Source: Gnetum montanum (lineage: Eukaryota; Streptophyta; Gnetopsida; Gnetales; Gnetaceae). From it: a stretch of 64,000 nucleotides of DNA. The translations under genes were made by a program, and so were the position numbers. Shown here one piece after another: positions 22,101 through 33,234 of the stretch. How positions within the stretch are numbered: position 1 is the first letter of the stretch; the number at the start of each line of letters is the position of its first letter. A model generated the notes under the pieces. That model ran no database searches, was not told the origin of the DNA, and saw only the letters and a program-made list of their open reading frames with translations. The stretch lies in contig MNCI01004849.1 in the NCBI GenBank assembly GCA_015680685.1, positions 263,297 to 327,296 on the forward strand. Direction: 5' to 3'.

Positions 22101-23655
22101 GCTAATAAAGAGGAAGCCCATGCTAACTAGGAAGGAACCTCTACTGATGATCCCTTTGCTGAGTACATTTCAGCATTGAAGAAGCAGATGAATATGGAGG
22201 GTGCTACTATAGTATTAAGCTAGCAAGGAAAGGAGCTACAATTAGATGCTGGTGAGTTTGACAGTATTTTAATGGGTGACCCCCCCGCTGTCACCCCTGA
22301 GGATTTGCTGGCTAGGAGCCTTTATATCATCGTTTGCATTACTCACCTATTTTATCGTAGTCCATCTCAGTCATTACTGACATGTTTAGTTATATGGAAA
22401 ACACTACTATTAACACTATAGAACCTCCCTTGATCCAACTAGAGCCATGGGCTTAGACCCCTAACAAGCTTACATTCATGTAGGGGGTCATTGACGACAT
22501 GATCAACCATCTTAGATAGATCAATCTAGAAGTGGGTAAGTAAAATAGCTTTGCTAGGCTTTTAACTTGCTACGCTAGACTTCTTGAGTTGCCAAACTTT
22601 GCTACACTAGTGTGACTAATGCATTTTTTTGGTAATCAATAGCCTCTTACCTCAAGTGGGACCCGAAATGGGCATTGAAGGTTGACATTGTGCCTACGTT
22701 CCCAGCTGAAGTGACCGAGGTTCCTTGTCACGTATATGACAAGGCTAGCAAATGTGTGTTGCATTTGGCACACTCCTTGTGGGAATGTAGGTGTGTGAAT
22801 GAAGACCTATGGAAACAGATCTAGAGGTAGGATAAAGAAAAGGCCAATTTGACTGCTAAGGTGGAAGACCTCTATTCTAGGAACGAGTTCCTCCTAGCTC
22901 GTGATACCAATGATGGAAGTTAGTGCACAGCTATCATATATTATGCTAGATACTGGATGGCTATGTAGCGCAAAAATTAGGCCACTTGGGAGATAATTGA
23001 ATAGCAGATGCAAATGATGGAAAGATTATAGCGCTAGAGTTTATGAGTGGGGGCACTTCCAGAAGAATCACAAGCACGTGTATAAACTGGAACATGCCAC
23101 CTATCGTAAACAATACCGGGATGCTTCAGTGAAGTTATATACCTATGAAGCATTCGTAGACGTCATTGGTGCTTCTAAGGCCTATAACAAGTTCATGCTG
23201 CAAGTGATGGTCATTAAGTCACCTAAATAGGAAGTGAATCTTTCCATAGGTGAGATCACCATCACCTCCTTTTTCTCCAGGACCGCCGAGATGGACGGCC
23301 ATCGAAAAGGAGAAAGCTATTGCAAATGTTGAATTAAGTGATAGGCACTAGGCAAATATCATAGAGGAGGTCTAGCACTGCCTCAGGCTCAGATTAGATC
23401 GCATACCCCTCGAGACAAATGCAAGGTCATCTCAGGTTAGTTACTTTTTGTGATGCAACAGTTTATGTTTTGTTCTAGCGTTTGTGTAACTCTAGCTGAA
23501 TACTTCATTTTTGTGTGAAGTAGATTCCAAGTGAAGAAGCAGGGCCCTCAAAGGGTGGAAAAAATGAGGCAAAATAAGGTAGTGCAGAGGAAGGCGAAGC
23601 AGAAGAAGATGATGTAGAAGGAGACGATGCAGGTGAAGATGACACATCACAATAG
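19140..23655 (+). pseudogene. Antisense accessory gene of element F (HAD-like, spliced)
   Basis: Homologue of the B gene at 6677-10541. A possible exon 1 near 19140-19210 contains TPAKAIVYAWGSPW (compare MPQARVVAWKSTP in B). Exon 19790-20239: RPILIVLEIIGILCCL, AWEFLQFLHQHFSVLVW, GILRFLTHGAIESG, YNFYHLYNTLFIARHMGT. Introns: 20240-20321 (82 bp), 20609-20695, 21728-21870, 22536-22642 and probably 23436-23522, all with GT and AG ends. Later exons: LMDLFLAMNLSIPTTEILAL, DLFGVLADGLPMEV, IYPIFRACAF, GKIIGIEQAWVMREVME, FTEFLVVHENEVLIMQDRN, ISKPW; a Glu run (21871 on), a coiled-coil-like part, and an acidic tail (EEDDVEGDD, GEDDTSQ) ending at TAG 23655. Better preserved than B but still with stops. 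It probably encodes a nuclear accessory protein; not proven. Confidence 0.8.
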
Positions 23656-23804
23656 GGCTTTTGGCTTTTTTGTATTTTTATCAAAATTATTATAAACATT
23701 GTTAAAGTGGAACCATTTTTTGAAAAGATGAATTATGATAAGTTTGGTGCTATTCTGGCTTACATGTTATTTATGTTATTCATTTTTTATGTTTTTAATG
23801 TTTC

Positions 23805-23883
23805 TTAGTTTTAGGCCATTTCGGGCCATCACTAGTTTTAGGCCATTTTGGGCCATGACTAGTTTTAGGCCATTTCGGGCCTT
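23805..23883 (-). repeat. Three mini-hairpins between convergent genes of F
   Basis: Minus strand has three units GGCCCRAAATGGCC followed by TAAAACTAG, 28-29 bp apart. They lie between the end of the antisense gene (23655) and the end of gag-pro (24016). Two stems are GGCC/GGCC with a six-base loop. Confidence 0.8.
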
Positions 23884-24015
23884 AACGTAAATAGAAGCTA
23901 TATTAATGATTGAAAAGAAAAAGTAAGTTGGTGAAGCTAGCATAGATGAATGGATGCGAAGCAAATAAGCGATAAATGTACAGAGATATTAACTGGGTAG
24001 GAAGTAGTGGGGTTG

Positions 24016-27000
24016 CTACACTATGCATAACTACTTCTTAACCCATCACGGATTTGGTGAGACATAAGGCCGAGATGCTTTCCCATGGCATTCTTCTACA
24101 TCATTGTCCTCCACTTGGAAGGGAAATTTTGCCCACGCATTTTCAATTTTTGGGTCACCATATTTGGCCAGCTCTTCTACTAAACAATTAGTGTTGGCAA
24201 AGACAGGCACCTAATTCTCAGAGGTTACAACCTTTGAACCCTACTCCATGTCTACATTTTTGATCGCTTGTGTTGCTACCTCATCGCCATGGATTACCAC
24301 CTCCCTCCTTGCATACAGTAGATGGATCTCCTGATGTATGGGCAAAGAGACAGCCCTAAGTTGCACTAACCATGACCTTCCCAAGATCAGGTTAAACCTG
24401 GGCATCTCTTCGACCATGATGAATGTTGCATTTGTGGGGAACTGGTCCCTTGCCACAAAGTCAATGTGAACAGTGCCTTTCACTATGACCCGTGCCCCAT
24501 TGAATGACTTCAAGAATGACATTTTCTTGGGTCTAATCTGGTCAACCAAACCTAGCTTATCCACTATAGGGAATGGGATGACGTTTGTAGCAGCCCCATC
24601 ATCAACGTGTACCCACCAGATCTTATGTTGACCAACCCGAATTATGATGAAAAGAGGTGTTGTCGTCACCTAGCCCCTTTCAAGGTCTTTCCTAATGGAT
24701 TCATCTCAAAAAGTCAATTGGGATGGCTATGGTTCTATAGGCGTAGAAGGAAGCATGACTAAGTGAATTGCTTTCTCTTTCGTTGGCATGTTCTCATTAA
24801 CTGGAATTGACGTTAACATGAGAACCAGAGCCTCACGGTGTGCTGTAGAAGTCATGATCAGGTTGTACAGGCTCAAAGTTGTATTTTTCTATTTCAGGGC
24901 CTACTTGACCTGAGTAAGAGTGCTTAGAAGGTTAGGGCCACCTTCTTGTTTGCTGCCTTTCTCCTCTTCCATTCATCCCAGGAGACAAACTACGCAAGGA
25001 GGGATAGCTTTGGGTCTAGGATCAGACCATTTTAGGCGAGGTGGCGAAGACTATGCACGTGTAGCAACATCATCTTTCGGCAATGAGGATGCAGATACAG
25101 AGGGCAAGGGCATAGGTTTGGAAGTACCTAGGGTGGTACATTCCATAAATGCCTCACCTGTCAAACACTCTTCTCATTTCTTTGGATGAGAAGGCTGGGG
25201 TGTTGTCTTATGCAGGGTAGGGACAGTTGAGTGGCTTAGCCCCCTAATGATAAATGGTGCTAATGATGTTAATGCATGAGGGAATGGTGTGATTTTTTTT
25301 ACAGGTGGTGTAGGTGCATATGTCCAGGGAGGGACTCTTAGGACAAATGGTTGCTATAGGTTTTTGTTAGCCATTGGTGGTACCGGTGCATCACGTTGAG
25401 GCACATGGATCACAAACAGCTGTTGGGGTAGTTTAGGACTACTATCAACGCCGATGGTGTTGATAATGTAATTGACATTGTTGGCATTAAGAGGATTCAT
25501 GTAGACATGTAGAGATTAATTCTTGGAATGCACTTGGTTGCTCTCATCTAGAACCAGTTTCCCTTGATTAATCATTCTTTAGATATCATCCTTTAATGCC
25601 ATGCAGTAATCTATGTCATGACTACACTGTTGATGGTAGTCACAGAACTACTCCAGTTTGAAACCCTTAGGAACTGGCAGTTCATTAGGTAAATCCAAGG
25701 AGGGGTTCCTAAGGAGTTCGTAGTACTGTTGATGTTTTTTAGCTCCCTCCTCTGATATCCACTTGTGTTGGATGTACCTTGCTACTAGTAACTACTTTAG
25801 AATTTCTAAATTCTTGATGGGTAGTGGGGTATACTTTGAGCGATCTTTACACTTAAAGTTTGCTTTAAGCAGTGCAGATATCAAAGGTTGGGGTGCGTTG
25901 CCCTGTTTGGGCATGGGGTTAGTTGCTGGTGTGGCCGGTTTCTTGTTATTTTTTTTGTTGTTGGGCTTGGCTTCATTGGCCATAGCGGCCACTATGGTTG
26001 TTGTAGCCTTACCATTGTCTTTTTCCTTCTTCATGAAGGTATTCTTATATGCAACATAGGCTAGGTCTTTGCTTGCCTCAGCTGCATCCTGTATGCTCTT
26101 AGTCTGAGCGAAAGCCTGACTAAGAGTGCAGGAAGCAAGATAGTATAGTTTAGACTTGATGAAGTCATGCACTACACCCTTAAAGATGGCCAACAGATGG
26201 GCCTCCACAATGGGCTCGTGGATCTCGTTAAGGGTAGCGCTCCATCACTATATGAACTTCTGGATGAGTTCCAGTGGATCTTGCTTCAAGCTCATTAGTT
26301 GATCTAGCGTAACTTTTGGTTTCAAGTTGTACTTGAAATGCATTATGAACTAGGTCAGAAGCTCCTCTAGGGTTGAGATGGAGGAGCGTGGAAGCGCATG
26401 GTACCAGTCTAGGGCTTTTCCCATCAAAGACATAGCAAACACACAGATGACTGTATGCGGCCATTGTTGTAGAAGAAGGGACTCAGACCTAAACGTAACA
26501 AGATGTGTGTTGGGATCCCCTTTCCCGTTGTATTTTGTGAAATGGGAAAGTGGCATCCCAGGGGGTAACATTAGCACATGGACTATCTAGCTTATGGGAT
26601 CATCTTGGTAGAAGTCCATGACTTGTACCATATTAGAACCGATAGCCTTGAGATGTCTTATTTCCTCTATGAGGGTTTGGATAAGCTAGAATGCTTGATC
26701 CAGACCTGGGGATGATGTGGATGTTTGGGGAGCTGTAGGGGCAACTCCCATTTGTGGTGTGGTAGGGGTAGGGACATGACCCATAGGCAATGCCATTGGG
26801 GCAGCCCCTATGAATGGTGCTACTTGCACTATCCACCACTCGGTAGGTGGTGCTATTATAGTAGTAGCTGCTGGTTGTGCTATAGGGTAGGCCGTTTGTG
26901 TGGTCAGTGGGATAGACCAGAGTCCCACGCTAGGTTGTACCATTTGCAAGACTTGGTAGGTTTTTTAGCTAGCATAGCGGGACATCTACGATGGTTGCAA

Positions 27001-27858
27001 AATAGGAGGATAAGTGAATGGGGTCCACCATGTGGATGGGCCCAGGCCCACCACTGACGGTGGGGCAAGTGTAAACACAAGAATGAAGGCAGAAACTGAA
27101 TGCAACAGCGACATAGGTACAATGTAAATGTAGGGTAGGGTAGCCATGATTGGTGCATGATGGGATGTAGGAACAGATTGAAAAATAGTTTACAGAATAG
27201 TTTTTGGAGAGGTAGTGGCTAAGAATGAGATAGGGGAGTAGGCGCGTTGATACAGCAAGGGCATGGCATGGCTACCTATTAGCAATGGAATTGGGGATTG
27301 CGACGATGCAATTGTGATCATAAAGGGAGTAGCAGTAAAGAGTGGGTTCGTCCAAAAAGATGGGGTAGGAGGGATGGTGGCAGGGTTAATTTGATCCCCA
27401 CCTTCGGACTAGGAATCCAGTTCCTCTTACCCATCTTGGAACACCTCATCATGGTGAGATGTCGTGTCTTGTAGCTCCCCAGGCCTAGACAATTGTACCA
27501 GCTAATCTATGATCCATTGATGTGATTGTGTCAAAGGAATGGAAACACTAGGGGTGGGAAAAAATTCCCTCCCATGGCAATAGGAAAACTCAAAGCTAAG
27601 TTTGTCTTCGAGTTCTTGTGCGTCTAAGGGTAGATTTACCTACACCTTAGCGCAGAGAAAGTTATATCATTCGTATTGTTGCGTCAAGCTCTCAGGTGCC
27701 CAGTTTTGGACCCTGAGAGATCGACATAACTCTTGCACTGGGTTGGGTGGTTGCTCGGCACCTGTAGTGCCTTGAACCAGAACAGGAATCTCAAGGTTAG
27801 CGATAGTAATAGCGGTGGTTGAAGATGCCATTTTTGTAAAGTCAACAAGGGTTTGCAA
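24016..27858 (-). pseudogene. Element F gag-protease
   Basis: Starts at ATG 27858, about 190 bp inside the primer-binding site. An N-terminal region (MQTLVDFTKMASS, NWAPESLTQQYE) is followed by a Pro-rich stretch. The capsid-type retrotransposon gag domain (26577-25792) has PLSHFTKYNGKGDPNTHL, MSLMGKALDWYHALPRS and ISTLEELLTQF. A Lys/Asn-rich linker and a zinc-knuckle-like CDYHQQC.H....C (about 25620) follow. The protease (24669-24241) has VHVDDGAATNVIPFPIVDKLG and MPRFNLILGRSWLVQL. The end is marked by stops to 24016. Several stops and a frame change occur. Position 2 of the usual D-[ST]-G active site is Asp, as in B and G. Confidence 0.88.
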
Positions 27859-28050
27859 TAAGAAATTTAAAGGGATAAAGTGATGATCAGAGGCTTTATG
27901 TTCTGGAGGATTCCAAAGGAACTATTGTAGTGACCGATCTGCACCACACGATGTGTAAACAACCGCAAAACAATGTCAAGTTTACACTAGTGCATGTCAG
28001 GGTACAGAATGCTTACAAGACTACCGTAAAACATGGAAAAGGCAAAAAAA

Positions 28051-28070
28051 GGTCCTCCTTCTAGCACCAA
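28051..28070 (-). other. Primer-binding site of element F
   Basis: Minus strand TTGGTGCTAGAAGGAGGACC lies a few bases inside the LTR end (GTCGCTACA). It resembles the TTGGCGCTAGAAGGAGG-type sites of plant Tat/Retand-like elements. TGG is complementary to a tRNA 3' CCA end. Confidence 0.7.
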
Positions 28071-28711
28071 AAACCTGTAGCGACCGAAAATGTTGGTGGC
28101 TGGAAAACACCGAGAGGTCATCGAGCAAACAGTCTTAACCCCATATCCGTGCGAGGGCCGTGCTAGATAAAAATGGAAATGGGGCACCCTGAACAATCTA
28201 GTCAATCAGATAGGAACTTAGTTAGTGTAACTTAACCTTATGTAAATGTCATTTTAAGCAAGAAATACGTGAGATCTAACTGATGATTAATAGATGCAAT
28301 AATAAATAAAATGATGCTAAAAATGATAATAATGTAGAAATAACAGAGCATACTGGGATGAGAAAATGCACCATCATAAAGTTGTGGGTTCGACTCTTTT
28401 CTTTGCTTGAAAATGCATGACAAGTGGTACAGTGTTGGAGGGGCATAGGGAGTCCAAGAATGACCAAAACACTCAAAATGCCTCAACTATGTTTTCGGGT
28501 ACAAGCTTAAGAGGGAATAGTACAAAGTGCCAACAAGAAAAAAGCTAATGCCAAGTGCCAATGCTAAAGGTGTCAGCTTGCTTTGAATCGCTGAAATGCC
28601 AATCAATGCTAACAATGCTCAAAATTGCCCAAAATTTCCAATCGTAAGCCAAATTTTTGCCAACCTTGCTACCCAATTTTTTGTCAACCCCTTGAGTGTT
28701 GCTCGTCGGGG

Positions 28712-28719
28712 TATTTATA
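28712..28719 (-). promoter_or_regulatory. TATA box of LTR F
   Basis: Minus strand GCCCTATAAATACCCCG, matching the LTR A promoter context. It would drive the gag-pro transcript leftward. Confidence 0.7.
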
Positions 28720-28919
28720 GGGCTAAGAGCACGTGAGAGATGCAGTTTAGATGCCATGTGTCCTAGACCCATGAGATGATGACATGTCCATATTGCATGG
28801 ACATGCAGAGCTAATTGTGAACCTTCCATGCTGCAAACACACTATCAAAACTGGGAGTGCCAACATCAAGTATGCAAATAATGCAAGCAAGAGATAAAGC
28901 ATACTGGTGTAGTGTATCT

Positions 28920-29640
28920 ATTTGCTATGTTGTGCTACGCTATGTAGTGTAGCACATTGGCATAGCGTAGCTGCTTGCTATGTTGTGCTACGCTATACAA
29001 CATAGCACAGCATAGTCACCAATTTGAAAGAGAAGCTTGCGTTGAAGTCAACTACATCTGCTGGAAGTCTTGGCACACATCAGGTTAACTTTTGAAGCAC
29101 TTTCGTTGAATTTTCATCTCTACTACACTATGCTATGCTATGTAGCATAGCATAGCGTAGCAGTCAGCTTTATCTGCAACTCATGCTGAAGTTGCAAACA
29201 CTTGTTTGAAGCTTTGACCATGCTAACAGCTGTAGCTTTTGCCTCTTGCAAAGGAGAATATCTAAACTTGCTGAACTTGCATTTGAAACACTTCTTGCTA
29301 CTCTTGTATTGCCGCTACACTATGCTATGCTATGTAGCATAGCATAGCGTAGTAGCCATCATGTCCTACTTTTTGCTCAATCCGTCACTTTCTGATGAGA
29401 AGTTTTGCTGAGGACTTGAAGTTGAACAAGGCAACTAGTCTTGAAGGCCAAAGTGCTTTTCAAGTGCAATTGGAATCACTAGGTAAGCTGGGCCAACCTG
29501 TTTTTCCTTTGCTACATTGTGCTACAATGTGTAGCGTAGCATAGCGTAGCACTTTATTCTACAACAATTTGCACTTAATTGCTTAAGCGACTATCTTCTG
29601 AGGTCTACTATGCTACATAGTGTAGTGTAGCGTACCAAAA
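28920..29640. repeat. TAGCGTAGC palindromes in U3 of F
   Basis: Long palindromes built on GCTACRCTATGCTATG, GTAGCATAGCATAGCGTAGC start at about 28925 (two in a row), 29122, 29313 and 29511, with a weaker one at 29608. Spacing is about 190-200 bp for the main four. The same words occur in introns of the B and F antisense genes. Confidence 0.85.
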
Positions 29641-29937
29641 TTCTTCACTGAAAAACTTGTTGAACTATTTTTTACATCCTGAGCACCGCCGACAACTCCA
29701 AGCCTGGTTTCTAAACAAACTGTCAGTTGGGTGAAACACCTGGGTGGGTAGGCCAGAGAGTCCATCAAGCCTTTTAGCTCTAGAGGTAGAAAACTTGCTG
29801 AACTGACCATTCTAAACTTAATGCATTCACTTCTTGCCAAACTGTCATGAGGCTATGCTTGTGGAAATGTTTGCCTCATTTCCAAGACCCTGGTGAAGCA
29901 AGAATGCCTTGAAATTTTAGGGTGTTTCACTCTTTTC

Positions 29938-32522
29938 CTTAGTGTGCCTATACCATAGTTCACCAAATACAATACTAAAGGTGATCCAAATGCTCACTTG
30001 ATTACCTTTCACTCTAACTGTTTGCTTTTCCAAGCATGGCTACATACTATTATGTGAATCTTCCATATGTCTTTGACAAGAAAAGCACTTGATTGGTGTT
30101 GTGGCTTGCCAAGAGGATCCATATCCTTCTTAGATGAGATAATTTGGCAGTTTGTTAACTATTTCAAGTATAAATTAAAACCTAATACCATGCTTAACCA
30201 ACTAATGAAGGTCAAGCAAGGATCCCTTGAGCCCATGTAGAAGTTCATCCAACAATGGAACACTCTACTTAACAAGATACCAAAGCTAATAGCTAAAACA
30301 CATCTATAGCTATCTTTAAGGGGATGGTTACCAACTTCATAAAGTCAAAATTATACTACATAGATCCCTAGTCTCTTAGTCAAGCCTTTTCCAAGACTAA
30401 GAATATAGAGGATGTCGCAGAATCTAGCCATGATCTTGCCTACATGGTGTATGAGAACCAACATGCGTGTAAATATAAGGAGAAGGGTAGACATAATAAC
30501 ATGTCCATAGCAACCATAACCAAGGAAACTAAACCAACCAACTAGGGGCCAAAGAATAATCAACCCAAGGCCCCTACTACTAATAACAATAATCAACTGT
30601 TAACCTCTAGGACCACTACATCAACTGCCTCTAAGCCTAACTCTACATGAAATGATTAGTCACACTATACCCAATTACCCCTCAAGCCATTAGAGGTTTT
30701 GGAACAACTATTAAAAAGTGGTAGAACTTCAATATAAGCAAATTTCTGAGATTTCCTATAAGATTCATGATTGATCATGTGAAATAGTGAAGGATCCCAC
30801 CCAAGAAACTAAGGATGATCCTCCAATGCCCAAATACTTTAAGCTCAATCACTTCTATCATTATGATCGGCTGCTAGGTCATGATACTAATTTTTTCCTT
30901 GTGGTTAAAGATGATCTACAAAAGATGACCAATAGGTATGAACTAGTATTTGACACATCCAACCACATTAGGTCTTAGAATTAATTAATACATGTGTACA
31001 AGAATCCTTGAACTAGTATTGGATACATCCAACCATGTTAGGTCTTAGAATCAATCAATACATGTGTACAAGAATCCTTGAACTAGTATTGGACATATCC
31101 AACCATGTTAGGTCTTAGAATCAATCAATACATGTGTACAAGAATCCTTAAATGCCAACAATAGCCCATACATGACAATAGAATTCAATGTCCACAACAA
31201 CCAAAGGCCTACAATGGAACCATCTGTGATCAGGGTGCCTCCTTACAACAAAAGGGCCCCTTCAACTTCTGCTAGCCCAAGGACCCCCTTTATTGTAAGG
31301 GTATCATTACCAATGTCCTTCAAAGAGCCCTTTGTGAATAGGGTGTCCCAACCTACTACAACCCAAACTACTCCAACAAATAAACAGCCTCCCATGTGGC
31401 CCATGCAACATCTTTTTCCTCACAACTAACCAAGGATAGTAAGAAATCCCCAACCAAACAATGAAAGAAGACTATGCAAAAAACCAAAACCAACAATGAT
31501 AGGTAGACCAACCCAAGGAAGGAAGTGGGCCTAACAAAATCAACTCCCATCTCAACTATTCCCATAACTTCTATAGCCTAGGCTACTTCAACAAGTAAAC
31601 CATGTGAAGAACCAAAACCAGCCAAAGAAAAGAGAGAAGCTAGGACACAACAAAAACCTTGAGCTTGTATGAAGTGGTCATGAATTCTTATGCCCACCAC
31701 AAGGCATTGGTAAATATTTAAATCTCCATTCTTATTAGTGAGGACATCCCTACTAATGAATAGTCTATCTATCTAGTCATGGTACCCTCTTCATCCAAAG
31801 AATTGAAGTCAACATCACTGGTGTTTCATAGTAGCAAAGTTAAGGTGAATCCTTAAAATGGTGAAGTAACCAAGGTGCCTCTCTTTATAACCATACAAGT
31901 GGAGTAGTATAATGTACATAGGGTGCATGTAGATGATGGGGCAACAACCAATGTCATTTCCTATACCATCGTTAAACACTTGGAAATGATAGAACATATA
32001 CAACACATCATGACCTTGACTTTTAAATCCTTTAATCAATCATGGGTTGCTATTAAAGGTTTAATCTTTTTATACTTTGTGGTAGGAGAGTAATTCTTTA
32101 CAACAGCAGATTTGTTGGTAGTAGACGAGACACCAAGATTCAACCTTATCCTAGGGAGACCTTGGCTAACCCAAATGCAAGCTGTGTCTTCACCTATTCA
32201 CCAATAAATCCACTTACCTTATGAGGGAGGTGAAACAATTATTCATGGAGAAAGCATAGTTCCCTTAGCTATTAACAACATTAACATAGAGCAAGGGTCC
32301 AAAGTAGAATTTTAGGAAGAAACCTCTACCATTGGCCATCAAGTCAAAGATGCAAATGGAGTGAAAGAGGTCAAAAAAAATAATGAGGAGCCCATCGATG
32401 CACCATGGGGATAGCTCCCCTTCAACATTATTAGTGAAGGAGAAGGAGAGTATAAACTAGTGCAAAATAGGCCATATGTGTTTTTGAATCTCTTGAATAT
32501 TAGGAAGCACTTACACAAGTGA
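29938..32522 (+). pseudogene. Element G gag-protease, 5' truncated
   Basis: It begins inside gag at FTKYNTKGDPNAHLITF (about 29955), directly after the F LTR. The capsid-type domain continues through LTRKALDW and PRGSISFLDEI; a stop-broken helical part follows, then an Asn/Lys/Thr-rich linker. The zinc-knuckle region is degenerate (YFKLNHFYHYDRLLGHD, 30830). A 70-bp triplication lies at 30940-31149. A Pro-rich linker (MEPSVIRVPPYNKRAPSTS) leads to protease with VHVDDGATTNVISY (Asp codons at 31932-31937) and ETPRFNLILGRPWL. The last residues, FLNLLNIRKHLHK, end at TGA 32522. Many stops are present. Confidence 0.85.
30940..31149 (+). repeat. 70-bp triplication in G gag
   Basis: Three tandem 70-bp copies begin at 30940, 31010 and 31080 (GAACTAGTATTGGAYACATC at the start, TGTGTACAAGAATCCTT at the end). 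They differ at only a few sites. 70 is not a multiple of 3, so the reading frame shifts with each copy. Confidence 0.95.
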
Positions 32523-32828
32523 GGTACCCTTTTGATCCTTCCCACACCCTATGTGTTTACAACCTTGTAATTACATGTACTCATAGCCCAATAGCCTAGT
32601 TTATACTTTACTTGCTTTAGTATTCGTGGCCTTGTTTTCTTTTACGTTAAATTCTCTATTTTTCCTATAGCTTAAATTTTACATTTACTTTACATTCTAT
32701 TACTTTTAAAGCCTTTTTGTTTTTTGTTTGAAAAAGCCAAAAATTCCATAAAAATTTTAAAACTAAAAAAATCATAAAAATTAATAAAATATAAAAAATA
32801 TAAAAAATCTTTCATGTATGTATCACAA

Positions 32829-32920
32829 TGGTCTTCTAAGACCTTGAACTAGCATCATGACCCCCCATGGCATTAAACTAGCAAGATACTACATGGCCCC
32901 CTAAGGCCTTAAACTAGCAA
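32829..32920 (+). repeat. Three mini-hairpins between convergent genes of G
   Basis: Units GGTCTTCTAAGACC plus TTGAACTAGCA, a decayed GACCCCCCATGGCA plus TTAAACTAGCA, and GGCCCCCTAAGGCC plus TTAAACTAGCA. They lie between the gag-pro stop (32522) and the end of the antisense gene (33235). The surrounding 32523-33234 is AT-rich and otherwise empty. Confidence 0.8.
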
Positions 32921-33234
32921 ATAAAATTACACCTCCTTTTCTCTTCATTTTCTAATTCTATCACATGGTTGTTTTAACCTTCTATCACATGACAACCAAA
33001 TCTACCCAACATAGCTAAATCATAGTAGAACCATAATATAAACACAACCAATAATGCTATGACATCATAACCATAATTAAAACTTAAATCTTAAAATTAA
33101 GATTAAATTTTAAATGTCCATAATATCATACACATAGCCAAATAAACCATCCACTAATAAATTGTTTTGGCTAACACTATCCATGCATCATCATCAACAT
33201 GAAATTTAAATAACTAGAAAGGAAACTAGTATAA

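Larger units (their letters stand above)
28077..29937 (-). mobile_element. 5' LTR of element F (outer end truncated)
   Basis: The inner end (28077, minus strand ending GTCGCTACA) aligns with the end of LTR A over about 120 bp and is followed by a primer-binding site. The outer part near 29905-29925 (GTGAAACACCCTAAAATTTC) aligns with LTR A near 2656. About 100 bp of the outer end seem lost where the sequence switches to gag of G at about 29938. U3 carries palindromes about 195 bp apart and the TATA box lies at 28719-28712. Confidence 0.8.

Noticed and set aside
16809-30300. Gag E and gag G as two halves of one element split by insertion of F
   Set aside because: Both contain the same capsid segment (FTKYN to SLEPIQ/SLEPM), and they differ at roughly three in ten positions, so they come from different elements.
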